From Eopsaltria australis (taxonomy: Eukaryota > Chordata > Aves > Passeriformes > Petroicidae): a stretch of 64,000 bases of DNA. The position numbers were made by a program, and so were the translations under genes. Below the pieces are notes generated by a model that was not told the origin of the DNA, did no database searches, and saw only the letters and a list, made by a program, of their open reading frames with translations. Below are positions 1 to 13,100 of the stretch, piece after piece. The stretch's first letter is position 1. Each line of letters begins with the position of its first letter. The stretch spans positions 868,001-932,000 of the forward strand of contig JAVTVJ010000508.1 in the NCBI GenBank assembly GCA_034509425.1, written 5' to 3'.

Positions 1-1018
1 CCAGTAGTACATTTTCCTATTTAAAGCTCACCTATCTTATGTGAATTTGAGTGTCAAATAAAAAAGAGGAGAGGAAAATTAGAGTGAGAACAGAGGGCTT
101 TACAGCATCCATCAAGTGTGAGCAAGAATTGCACTGGAGTACACGCTCCAAAGAAACTTTGTTTATTCAGAGTAAATCAGTTTCAGTTGGAGAGGCTAAG
201 TGTCTTTGTGTGGGTAGTGCTGGTAATCTGGAAGGGTAGAAGCACCCAGGGTCATGTTCCTGCATGTTCTGTGAGTGTCCCTCTCTACTGTCTGGTGACA
301 GTAGAGGACATCTGGTGACATCCTCTCCTTCCTCTTGGGTCCAACAGGCAAAATGCATGTCTGAAAATCATGCCTGGACTATGTGAAAGCAAGTGTCAAC
401 ATTCGGATGTTTCTTTAGTCCGCAGAAGCAGAAGCTGAGGCATATAGAGAGGTTGGGCACCTAAGGAAGTAACCAGTATATCTCTGTTAGAAGAATATCT
501 TGTTTGTACATCCATTATGTTTATTTGTGTACACTTTTGAGTGCCATTCATGTTGCTGATGCTGTGTGAAGCAATATTGATGTAAAAGCACATTGCATCC
601 AAGAATTTCTGCTCTGCTAACCAGCATAGAGAAGTCTGACAAATGGCTTTGTAGAATGTTTCTCAGGAGGGTTGTTTGAAATGTCATTTGCTTATACAGG
701 GTAATGAATGAGCTTTGTTAACAGTGAGGGTCAAAATAAACTGTACTGTAACTTTCATTTAAAGGATTGTATTTCACACATGTGGATTGAGCAGTTGAAA
801 TGTTACTGAACATTCAGCAGAGCTGAAAATGAAAAGCTTCCTGTTTCAATAAAATCGCATTCTTTTTTCCTAGCAGCAGCAGCAGCAAGACTATTACTGT
901 TTATTTAACTTTGGCTTTTATGTGGTTTTAGAGCCATTGGTGTATTTTAAATCACTAATTGAATAATTCTTACATATATCCAAAAGACTGTAACATTCTA
1001 TTTGAATGTCTTTTTTAG
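1..1018 (+). other. ZNF277: ZNF277 intron, 3' portion
   Basis: This is intronic sequence ending in the acceptor TTTTTTAG at 1018. I looked for the preceding exon, which should carry the Cys half of the first visible finger (C-x2-C), and did not find it, so it must lie outside the window. A short AGC repeat at 872-886 follows an acceptor-like CCTAG but does not translate to ZNF277. No other gene is seen. Confidence 0.8.
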
Positions 1019-1129
1019 ATCTGTCCTTCTCAATCATATGGCAAGAGAGCATGCCTTTAACATTGGGCTGCCAGATAACATTGTGAACTGCTATGAGTTT
1101 TTGGCTCTGTTACAGGGAAAGCTTGACAA
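1019..1129 (+). CDS. ZNF277: ZNF277 coding exon A
   Basis: Acceptor TTTTTTAG at 1018, donor GTAAGT at 1130. The first base is the third position of an Arg codon and the last two bases (AA) start an Asn codon finished in the next exon. The translation contains SVLLNHMAREHAFNIGLPDN, including the paired His residues of a C2H2 finger whose Cys half is in the exon upstream of the window. Confidence 0.95.
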
Positions 1130-4100
1130 GTAAGTAGAGTTTTGTTTGTTTGTTTTCAATAAACTTGGGTTGTATTTATTCTAACTTGGAAATAGTAAGT
1201 AAAAATGAATTCCACATTTGTGGCTCGTTACAAAGAAGCAGAGAGAGCATGTAAGTTTGTTGTGAGTCCTGTTAGAAGTCATTTTGTTGACTTATTGAAA
1301 GCTAATTCATAACAGTTCATAGTATGAAACCAAGTGCTGTGTTTCAGTTACACCTTGCACAGTTTGCATTGACATCAATAATAGCACATGCCTTCTGCTC
1401 ATAACTGTTAGCATTAATGTTCTTCCTCATCATAACAAACTTTTTGCTAAACATCTCTTTAATCACTCAATACAGAGTCCTTGTACCAGTGTTCATTTGC
1501 CTCCATATACCATTTCTTTGGGATGTTTGGTCTCTCCCTTTTGTACTGCTTACAGAGTAAACACAGAGCAGGAGGGGATAGATACATGTTAACTTTTTCC
1601 AGAAATGAAGACACATTAAGAATGCCTTTTATCATTGGTGTTGCCTAATGCACTGAATTACCATGCTCACTGATAATTTGCAGCTCTACTGTTTATCAGT
1701 AGGACCTGAGGCTTTCAGTTAGAGGGACTTTTCTCAAAGCTGATCCTCTCTGTAGTTAATGCACATGCTGAAATTGTGTCCACAGTTGTGAAAGGCCACT
1801 CCTCCTAGGGCTCAGAATAGACTTAATAGCTGTGCTAGTAGAGTAGTACCTGAGAATAAATTACTGGAGGAGAAAAATCTTGTTTCAGGCCAATAAGACT
1901 ACATTATGTATGCTGTCAGAAAGCCTTCTGTACTCTTTGTGGGAATGCCTTTCTCAATCAGAGCAAACACTTTGCTGTCAGCAGGTGGGGCAAAGCAGAT
2001 ATTAAAATTCATAGGTGTATTCTGGCATCAGACCTATGATTCACCAGCAAGGCAATCTTGATTTGAAGTCTGCAAGCACGGGGAGAACTCAGAACTTCTT
2101 AAATGTCTTGAAAGGCAAAATGTTATGAAGAATCTTGAATTCCAGCTCCACACGAAACATCTGAGGGGAATCTGGAACCAAAACAGTTCTGTGATGCTGA
2201 TTTAAGGCAGTGCACATACTTCTGTTTTGTTAGAATTTCTCTGAAAGACATACTGTGCTAGAATTCTCATTTGTTTATGAATGTTTTCACCTTCTCGAGT
2301 AAGGTGTAAATACACCTAAATAATACTTTCATGTCTGTGTACATATATGCATGTACATATGTGTATGTATGTCTATCTGTGAATTATATATAACTGTCTG
2401 TGTGTGTGTGGATATGAATTTACTTACTGAATTTTATTTCTTAGGATTTCAAAACCCATTTACCACCCTGGCAAACTTTCATTTACCCTCCCTGTTGAGG
2501 TAGAACTATAAAAACTTCCTGTTCAGCTAATTTAAATTGTTTCAAAAGATAAGTAGTATGTTCAGAGTTTGGTATTTTCACTCTGAATTACAAAGAAACA
2601 ATTATGGATGGATTGGATGTCAGTGTAAGCCCATGCTGAGTTACAGAGCTCACACACTGAGCAATCAGCAGCCTTTCTGTGCCTACTATGAGTAATCAGA
2701 CTTTTCTCCCACTTTGCATATGGGGCAAACAGTAAACTTTTATGTTATCTATATTATTCATTTTCTGCCATTGTTATTTCTATGTTTGATTGACTCTACT
2801 GTGACCAAAGATTGTCTTGTAATATTTTTTTCAAATAAGATTTCTGTTACTTTTAGTTTGCTCTGACATGCTTAGGTTAATCTTGCTAGGTATAACTCCA
2901 GCTTATTTAACTTTATTATTTTGTACTATTTTCATTTTAACATGTTGACCTGTTTACCTTTTTATCTTAGCTTGCAGTGTTTATACTGTGAAAAAGTCTT
3001 CAGAGACAAAAACACACTTAAAGATCACATGCGAAAGAAGCAGCATCGCAGAATCAATGCCAAAAATAAAGAATATGACAAATTTTATATAATTAATTAC
3101 TTGGTAAGTAGTTCTGTGAATAATTAGCAAATTGACTAAAGAGATACAGACATTATCTAGTTAAAAGTGAATAAATCCAAACCAGCAAGTAGTGTAAGGG
3201 TCAAGAATCAAGTGAAGGATTCTTAAGAAGTATGCTCATTTATGGTATGATATTCTGGATAACTGTCAAACTAAGCACTAATTTTTTGTTGAGTTTGATT
3301 TTGAGAGATGCAGAAATGTAGCTTGAAGAGACACTAATCATCATGTCATTAGTGCTCAGTCTCTGCTTTAATAACAGAAGGGAAAGTGAGATAGAGCAAT
3401 GAAATAAATGGAGGTCTGACTTAAAGCAGTTGGCTTTGAGCTCGTTTTCTACAAACCTTAAGCTGGAAGTGCTCTTCAGATCACAAATTAAATGCAAAGA
3501 GGAGGAACATGAAAGACGCATAGATGAAAGAAAAACAGTTAGTTTTTAGCCTCCAGGTAGGTGTACGTTGCTAAATATTTTTTGTTATCTCAGACCTTTG
3601 AGAGTGTGTGCATGTGTATGTTACAGATTTTCACTTGCTGCCTTCAACTTTTGAATATAGAAGCTGCTTCAAAAGCTGCTATGTTCTGTCCCAGAAATAA
3701 CTATAGTTCACCTGAAGTAGTCTTTGTGCCTTCCTTGTGTGCTAATTTCCAGGTTATAAATAAGCATTCTCAACTGTTTTACCTATTCTTTCAGTTTCTC
3801 TCTATGAATGTTATTTTAATACTGAGAACAAAAATTTGTATATATAATGCTCTACCCAGTCCCTTCTACCCAAGACAGATTGAGTTCCCTTGGTGTTATT
3901 TTATATTTTTCTTCCAAAGATCAATTATCTGAGACCTGAGGGGGTTTTTCTAGATATTCAAATATTACAAATTTGAAAACTGACCTGTAGTTGCTGCACA
4001 GTGAGGAAAGGTGTGAAGCCATGTAGGATTGATGTTTTTAGATCCTCAACAGAACTGATCATTTACTTCTGCTTTGGAAGTTAACAGATTTTAATTTAAT

Positions 4101-7100
4101 GAATTATTTTAAGAGATTTTAATAGTTTTTTTCTTCTCTGCTTGTCCTGCACATATTATGTTTTCAGAACTTGGCATCTTCTGGGACATATTTGAATGAT
4201 CACAATTCTTTGTCTGGCTCTACATGGTCTGCTACAACCATGTTGTCTTTCCACACATTTTCAATTGTCTACATTGCAGTCTACTCAGGGGACTGTTCCT
4301 ACTCAGCCCTTCTGATCAGACTGTACTCACATCAGAACTTCTGACATTTCTTCTTTTAAAGAAAAGATTTTTTAAAAATAAGATTGAAAACAGACTAAAA
4401 ACTCTGTCTTAAACACTTCAAACATAGTTCACTATAAATTGTGTATTTGCACATGGGAAATTTTTAGGAATGTTTCTACGTAGTGAGAAGTGCTTGCATT
4501 CCAAACAGCCTTTGACAACCCCTTTTTTATCTGCACAGACAAGAAGACTAAAAGGAAGAACCTCAGTTTCTTCACTAGGAGTTCACTAGATTGGCCTTTA
4601 CAGTGTAAGAAGAAAATATTCTGTACTGCACATACGTGCTCTACAGTAGATTATATTAAATGTGATAGGATGGGATTTTTCAAGCTGAGTCTATATTCAG
4701 TAAGTTCTAGATGTTCCACAAGATCTGCTATTTGTAATGGCTCGATGTAGTGATTTTGCTTCTCCCCTAACACCTCACAACTAGCAGAATTTTTTATTTT
4801 TACTGTGTACTATCAAGATTTACTCATTTGTACTAATGAGGGTTAGAAGTCTGTGCTTCACATTGCTCAAAATATCCAAGGGATTATACAATTTCATAGA
4901 CACAAACATGGTTTACATGTCATATCTGAAATCACAGATTTAGTGTTTCAGAATTTGCTATTGAATTCACATTAACCTAAAGCTGTCAGCATACAATTTA
5001 TCTGGTTTTGATATGTTTTCACAGAAGTTTGCATTTTGACCTTTCTGTATGCCAGTTTGATCAAGTCTTTTTTTCGTCAGAAAGAGATTATAAAACTAAG
5101 TAGGTCTCTAGTGATAAAAAGCACTACTGTCACAGTGTTGTTCACTTTACCCTTAGAATGTGCATCACAAAGCTTTTGCATCAGCAGCTGGATCTTAAGC
5201 TATGAAATGATCTTAAGCTTTAAATGGATAGTTCCTTACTACAGCCATCTTATAGATATTAATGTCCTTCTTTTATAATTTTCCATTACATGTTATCTTC
5301 ACCAAGCACCAAGCACCAATAGTCTTATTAAGCTACAACTGGCAGTTTTCTTTATTTCGTGGCTTTTGTACTGAGAAATTTTAAGGGCTTTTTGTTCACA
5401 TGGCCTGAGAAAACTGCATTGCCTCATGATCTTCTGGCTAGTTCTTACATATCTTTTTAGGCTGATGGCACAGCTCCCACTGATTCCGTTTAGAGCAGTA
5501 GGCTTGCCTGGCTTCTTCCTTTCCCTCCGTTCTGCTTTTGACTTCACTTGTGTTTGTAGTGCAGTTGTGAGAATCTGTTTTCACAATGTAAGTTGCTTTT
5601 CTGTCTGTGTTGGCAATTTCCTACCCTAACTTTCCAACTTGGCATAGCAGTGAGTAATGTAAGTGCGTGTTCCTATGTAAATATTTTGACATTCTGTGAC
5701 CCTCTATGACTTCTCTCATGATCTACCTCCATATCATTTATTTGTCTACCTCCATATCAACAACATGTTCTGTTTCTCAGTTTCTTTCATAAGCAAGTAC
5801 CAAAATCTTGTTATTAAGTATTTATATTGAATTACAGAGGGAGTTTTGCAATTAGTCAAATAACTTCTAGGGCAGTAGGGTCACTTCCCCAGTTGATTTG
5901 GAAGTCTTTTGTCTCTATTGTGTAAGTGTGGAAGATTATACTCAGAATGGCTTGAAGTGTTTATTCAGAGAGATGAACTGGTACTGGAGTGCAAAGAACT
6001 GAGCAACAATGTATCCATTATATGTAGATGTAGAATTCCTTATTTTTCTTTTCTTCAAAAAAAACTTCCAACCTAATTTCGTTGTTTCTCTGACTGTATT
6101 ACCCTGTGGCCCCATGACACACCTTGCACAAAGACCCAAGTAAAAATGGAGAGAGAAGAATTTTGTAGTCTGTGGTGCCTGCTGGAGGCCATAAAAGAAC
6201 AGAAGGCAGTATTAAAACTCTCTTATTCCCAGAGGAACTGAGGCAAACCCAGACTGACAAGGCCTTCCTTTCTGTATTCACCTGATTGTTACCAGCAGCA
6301 CTTTTAGGTATAGAGCGTCCTTTGTAGGAAGCGTGGATATCTATTTTCAACTGAGTAATGGCATGTGTCTACAGTATGTAACATCATGTAATTAATACAC
6401 TTAAAACTAAGCTAGGCAGCTGGAAGATGTTACCTACCACTTACTAGAAAATTTGTTTCATAAAGCCTTTATTTTTCTCAAAGATAAAAATGTTTTCTCC
6501 TTATTGCCAAGCTCTAGACCATCACTATTATCTGCTGGCAGACAGGGGAAGAATATTTTATTATAGGAGTCACTACTCATATTTAGCTTCTTTTGATTTA
6601 CACAGTGTGTATTTTGTAAAATAGTAAAGGGAAACCCTTCACCAGTTGGTGATGATTCAAGATTTAATAAAATCCCCCAAGCCGGGGAATGCTTCATATT
6701 GAAATTCATCCAATGTGGATTAACTAATGTTGGGATAAAGCCATCTCTTCTTCCTGATAGACCATCTCGAGTTCTGCAGCAATATAAAACAGATAATCAC
6801 TGCCAGACAGGTGAGAAGAAAGACAAGAGAAAATTTGATGGGGAAATCAACATATGTTTGGAGTTTCTGAGCTCCACAGGCCTGGAACTCCATTTGCATG
6901 TAGTTTGGGAACTGCTCTTTAGGGAGCACTCCTTGAGATACCAGCTGCTGTTTCTAGTTTCTTCCATCTCAGCACATTTTTTCAAGCTGGGGTGTGGTGC
7001 CTCAGTGAGGCACACAGACTTTCTGCCTAGAGAGCTGCACTCAGGTTAAGAAGGTAAATTGCCAATGAGGCATTTCATCTCTGTGCATTTAGACTACGTT

Positions 7101-10100
7101 TTGAAAGAGGAATTAATCAAACCACGCACATTTGCATGTTCTCCTCACTTTTCTATAGGATCATTCTCTCTGTGAGGTACACAGAAAGTATTTAAGAGTT
7201 GGTTTTACTTGAATATATAGCAAGGCCTTCAGGGTTTTTTTAATTATGCATTTTCTAGTGTTTGAACTATTAACAATGTCAAGTCTCATTTTTTCTCTGG
7301 TTTTGCTGAGAATTGCCTGGGAATCTCTAGAGATCATTCCTGGCAGCTCTTGTATCTTGGATGTAAAAGCAAAGAAAGTTGAATACTTAACAAAGGCACT
7401 CTTGGTCCCAGATGCCCATCAAGCTGGAGAACTGAAAAAGTGTTAAAATAAGGAAAATTTTTTTTTAAACTGAAATATTTTTAAGAATGTTTCAAAGAGC
7501 TCTTTTCCACCCAATTGCTCAGATTCCGTCTCCTGGCACTTTCATCACAGTGTTCCTAGTTATCTATTCACCATGCAATTTTCCAGTGAGATAAGACCTG
7601 GTTAGCTTTTCACTTTTTCCTTTTTTTTCTCCTCTGAATATAAATAGATGAATAGAGGAAACAGAGACCGCTTACAAGATCCCTCTCTGCTTTGTTCACA
7701 GAAACACCATAAAGAAACATCAGCAATAACAAAGCTCGTGCATGTTTTTTCCCTTTCACCTTCAATTAAAAGGTGAAGCTTAAAATATTGGCTGCTGTTT
7801 TGAATGTACTCTCTTATGCTGATGTCCTTTGAGCTGGTAAAGGGAGAATGGTGAGCATTCATTTTGCAGTGGTTGTGAGCCACTGTCTGCTCATTAGGGT
7901 GCTAACATTAGCAGACACAGGAAACCAGTGTGCAGCTGGGGGAACATGTGGTGAGAGGTGTTAATGGCTTCATGTTATCTCACAGTAATGGTGACATTAA
8001 TGAGTCTCCTCTCTCACTCAGAGAGAGACTGCACACTACTGTGTAGTATCACTGAATTAATTACAGAGTTTGCGTTCTGTAATATATGATGACATTATGT
8101 TTAGAGCTGTCTAGAGACAATTGTTTATCATTTTCCTGATAGACACTAACAACTTTAAAAATTCTCATTAGATTGTTAAATGATGGATATCTTTTCCTTC
8201 CTTTTTCCAAACAACCATAAAGGCAATAATCATACTTGTTACTAAGAATGTTATTAAATATATTTATTAGTAGGAATATTTGAATAAAATCAATTAAATT
8301 ATTATCTTTTTATTAGCTGTCTTTTTTATTTATGGGGACCAGATTGTCAGCTATAGTCTTTGTCAATCCTCCACAGCCATCAAAAGTATGGGTTCAAAAA
8401 TACTGTTCTGATTACTGGTTAGTTTGCTTGGGTTTATTTTTAAAAACAAGAAGAATCCAGGGAAAGAAAAACACTAGCTAAAGATCACTGCTGGTATTTG
8501 AGTAGAGCCCTTCAGCTCTTTATTGCCTGTTATTTATATCTCAGTCATGCTGAGAGTGCTTGCCATTGTGCTGAACGCTGCACAAACGTATTGTGATGGA
8601 CTTCGTGCTGAAGGTCTTTAAGGTATAAATAAACAGCACAAAAAGCAAAAGAAGAACAGAACACCGTGAATAGATGTGCTTACGTGCATGTCGAGAAGAG
8701 GAGGGAAGGCAGACTGGAGTTAGCTGAGAGGGCTGTGCCCTGGCTCACACTGCCTTCCCAGAGCGCTCCGTAGCTCAGTGTACACCCTGTTTTCACTGGC
8801 ACTGCCTTGAACAAGGTGCAGGCACTGACTGGTGCAGCTGTGCCAGCTGAAGCCTCAGGTGTGACAGCTGCAGTAAGCAGCACGTGCTGCTTGAAAAGCA
8901 AAGCAGTCAGATTGGACTGTGCAAGTGTGAGGGCAAACTTGAGACAGGGATAACATACCCACCTCAGAAGCACTTTGGAAGTGTTGCAACAGTGATTTTC
9001 TTGAGAACTCTGTGCCAAATAATCTTCCTCACAGCAGTAGTGTGAGAAATGCCCTGTTAAAAGATGAAAATAATTCTCATTTTAAAAATTCTTACTAAAG
9101 CGGTGTTGTATGACTTTCTTTTACTCACAGCAGTACTGAAGTGATCCAAAATAAAATATTGATTGTGACTTCTGAGATGTTCATTCAGTTGAGTGACAAT
9201 GTGTGATGAGAATCGGGAAATCTTTTCTTTTCTTTTCTTTTCTTTTTCCCCCCCAGGAATTTGGAAAGTCCTGGGAGGAAGTGCAGTCAGAGGATGACCG
9301 GGAATTACTAGATAACCTGGAAGAGTAAGTGTTACTTACGTGCCCATTACACAGACTTGCAGGACCATTATTTTTAAAGTAGTTGCAGGGAAAATGCTGT
9401 GCACAGTTAGCACACAGTTTAAATTAATTTAAGCCAATCAAATCAACTCCAAATTGTCCTCATTAAAAACACTTCTCAACAATGAGAGCTGTTAACTTCA
9501 TATTTCAACCACAAGCGTGTTTTTGTTTCCCTAGAGCTCAAACAAGAGCATTCTGGGTTTGTAATGATATAGACAAATTGCATTATTTCTTACTTTTGTA
9601 CCAGAAAACAGTCAAATGGCTTTTGCTCAATTTTTAAACATCAAAAATATCAGTATGAGGAAGAAATTGTATGAAAAAATTGATTAAAAGGTAATAACTA
9701 GGGATTAAAGAAGGATTTCAAAGAAAGCTTCTCAGCAGTGCTGACTGAGAGCAACACCCACCTCCCCTGCATTCCTCTGTGGTCCAGGCCCTCAGATCAC
9801 TGCAGAGGTGGTTTCCTTGTCCATAGAAAATTGAATAAGCAGGAAGTAATTTATGGGTATCAGGGTCCCCGATCTTCCTGGTTCTCTCTGTGACTTGAGG
9901 TTCATTTTACTTGACTCTACCTGGTTGCAGTAATAGTTCTGTCTCAGCAGTACTAGGGTTTAAATGGATGTTTTGGTAAAGTATTCTCTGTGTACATGTC
10001 TAAATGTAGCATAAGTGAGTAATTAATATTTCATAAGTAAATAACAGTTAGAGTCAGCACTTCCTGATGATTATGACTTTGGCTGGTGTATTGAAAGATT

Positions 10101-13100
10101 AGAAAGGTATAAAAGAATTTTAAAAGACCTTAGAAAAATAAACACTGAAAGCAATATTTTCCAAACTAGATAGATATTGAAGTTAGTATTCTATTTGTTA
10201 GTGCAGACAGTTTCAAGTAGGATTTAATGCCTGTCTGCATAGGAATTTCCCAACATTAACTTCTCAGTTATTCTCAAATTTGTAATTTTTTAGACTCTAC
10301 ACCAGATTGTAATCATGTATCCAGCTATAAATCCACACTGTCTTTTCCACCTTCTTAAAATATTCAGTTTCTCTGGATTTATTTCTAGTGTTGTGAAAGC
10401 AGAATCAGAATTGCCCTTTCTCAAAATGCCTCTTCTGTTTTTTCCACGACTGAATGAATCTTTTTGACTTTTATTCATAAGAGACTGGTCTGATTGGGAA
10501 GAGCATCCTGTATGTGCAGTTTGCCTGTTTTGTGAGCAACAAGCAGACACCACAGAAAAACTGTATCTTCACATGCAGGTAAGACTTCTTTTAAACAACA
10601 GTTTTTTCATCATTCTGGAATTAAAAATTGTGTTTGTAATATCTTTATTAAGGTCAAATCAGCTGCTGCATTAGAATGCCCTCTTCAGCACAGAACTAAA
10701 GTGCTGCAGGCACCTCCTGTGCATCTGTTCTTTAAAGCATGCTGGGAAGTGAAGCTTTATATTAAGAGTATGACTGGCTGTTACTTGTGAGTGTCCAGAC
10801 TGCTACAGACAGTAAAGAAATAGCATTTTTTATATCATGGTGGTTTCATTATATATTTTATGGTTATAATCTATGTTTCAGTCTTAATAAACTATTTAAC
10901 AGTATCAAATACAAAAGTTTCTGATGAGCCAAAACTTTTGGGGTTTGTTTCATGCATTCATGTTTGTGTGTCAATATGCATATGTCTGTGTCAGCCCATG
11001 AAAAGCTGAGCTGTTTTTAACTTCAGATAGTAGAAGTAGTAGAAATAAGATATTTTTTCCTTCCCTTTTTTTTTTCCTCCAGAAATCACATGGATTTCAC
11101 TTTCCTAAAATAAAGTCAGACCATGGTGAGTAAGAAGTGCTGTAATTGTCAGCATTTGCCACTAGTGTGGAGAAAACCACATCATAAGAATAGTGGAAAA
11201 CAAGTTTATCGGTTTTATTTTTGTAGAGACATTTAACTTTTCCATTATGGAAACTGTTTCTGCCAGCTTACAAAAGCAAGCCAAGAACTCTTTATTTTTA
11301 TGGAGCTGTTGTTACTGCCAAGGATGTGTGCTATTTTCTTTAGACCAATTGGATTCTTTTGCAGAGTAACTTCTACCTGCTCTATGAGTTTCAGGTCTGG
11401 TTGCTGGAGACTTGGAAGTACTATTATTTTTATTGTTCTTCTTATTGTTGTTGTTATTATTATTATGCCTGTTAATGCTTGCTTGCAAGTTAGAAGCTTT
11501 GTTTGGCCAGTGTTTGCTTTCTATTGTAGAATAGAATCATTTAGGTTGTGGAAGACCTTTAAGATCATTGAGGCCAACCATTAACCCAGCACTGCCAAGT
11601 CCACCACCAAACCATGTCCCTGAGTGCCATATTTACACATCTTTTAAATACCTTCAGGCATGGTGACTCAGCTACACCCCTGAGCAGCCTGTGCCAAGGC
11701 TTGACAAACCTTTTGGTGAAGAAATTTTTCTTAATATCCAGCTTAAACCTCCCCCTATCACTTGTTATCTGGAAGAAGAGGCTGACCCCTACCTGTCCAC
11801 AGCCTCCCTTCAGGTAGCTGAAGAGAGCGATTAAGTCAGTCAGGAGCCTCCTTTTCTCCAGGCTAAACAAGGGGGCAATCCCTGCCCTGGTCCTGCTGGC
11901 CGCACTATTGCTGATCCAGGCCAGGATGCCATTGGCCTTCTTGGCCCCCTGGGCACAGCTGGCTCATGTTCAGCTGCTGTCACCAGCACCCCCAGGTCCT
12001 TTTCTACCACACAGCTTCCTGTAACACTGCATGGGGTTGTGTGACCCAGCTGCAGGACCCAGCACTGTGCCTTGTCAAACATAACACAGTGGCATCCTGA
12101 CCCAGACTCATCTCTAGCGAGCCTGGTTTTATCCCTTACTCCCTTCAAATCTAGTTTAAAGCTGTCTCAATGAGCCCTGCTAGCTCCTGTGCATGGATCC
12201 TTCTCCCCCTCTGAGACAGCTGTACCCTGTCTGTCACCAGCAGGCTTGGGGGTCATGTTGACACACTGATGGTCCAAAAATCCCAAATTGTTCCAGTGAC
12301 ACCAGGCTTGGAACCAGGTATTCATCTGCTGGCTCTCCCTGTTTCTTCCTTCGTTATTCCTTGCAACTGGAAGGACAGAGGAAAATGCTGCTTGTGCTCC
12401 TGATCCCTTAACCAGTCATCCCAAGGCCCTGCACTCTGTCTTGATTGCCCTTGGACTTCCTGTTGCAGCTTCCTCGCTGCCCACCTGAAAAATCACTAAC
12501 ATAATTATCCATGAGGGTAGAAAGGTTTCTCATCACACATTTAACCCAGGCCCGAAGAAGGCAGCAGATTTCCCCTGGAATGAGTCTGGTTGGCATTTTG
12601 GCCTTCATTCCCTCCAGCAGGGAACCTTCTGTGACAATGACCTGTCTTCTTTTCTTTATGGGAGCAGTTTTTTTGCAGGACATAGGCTGACTTAACCCCG
12701 GTGGCACCTCCATGCTGGATGAACCATTGTCCTCGTCTCTGATGGGTTCCACTTGCAGGGGCTCACCCCTGTTACACCTGGGGAGGTGGGGCAGTCACAG
12801 AGGAGCCAGGTCTGCTGTGCCAGGCAGGGACTTGTCACCACTGCCCTGTCCCTTGAGTCAGAGTGCTCAGACAGGCAGAGGGAGGGCAGGGAATCCTCCA
12901 AACCATGCATGCTATCTGCCTGCTGGGCCTGTCCCAGGGAAGCCAGGATACAATGCCAGTAGTCAGTCTCTCTCTCATTTCCCAATATTCCTCAACCCAC
13001 TTGCCCCCTCCTGAATCTCTAAACCTAAAGACCTAGGCTGAGAGGAAGCAAAATGTTTGCAGTTTTTGCACTAAAAGAAGGGTTAGTTTCCCAGCAGTTA

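Larger units (their letters stand above)
3104..9256 (+). other. ZNF277: ZNF277 intron B-C
   Basis: Intron of 6153 bases. Open frames here are short and unrelated to known families. It contains an ancient-looking interspersed repeat fragment at about 8515-8640, an AT-rich stretch with homeobox-type TAATTA words at about 8040-8330, and a pyrimidine microsatellite directly against the acceptor. No independent gene is recognised. Confidence 0.8.

Noticed and set aside
868..930. Acceptor-like CCTAG followed by CAG repeats, which could mimic the Gln-rich stretch recalled near the upstream ZNF277 exon
   Set aside because: After the Gln codons the translation does not match ZNF277, no C-x2-C follows, and exon A already has its own acceptor at 1018.
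11840..13014. Plus-strand open frames within 11.8-13.0 kb
   Set aside because: They are shadows of the antisense CR1 ORF1 and ORF2 remnants.
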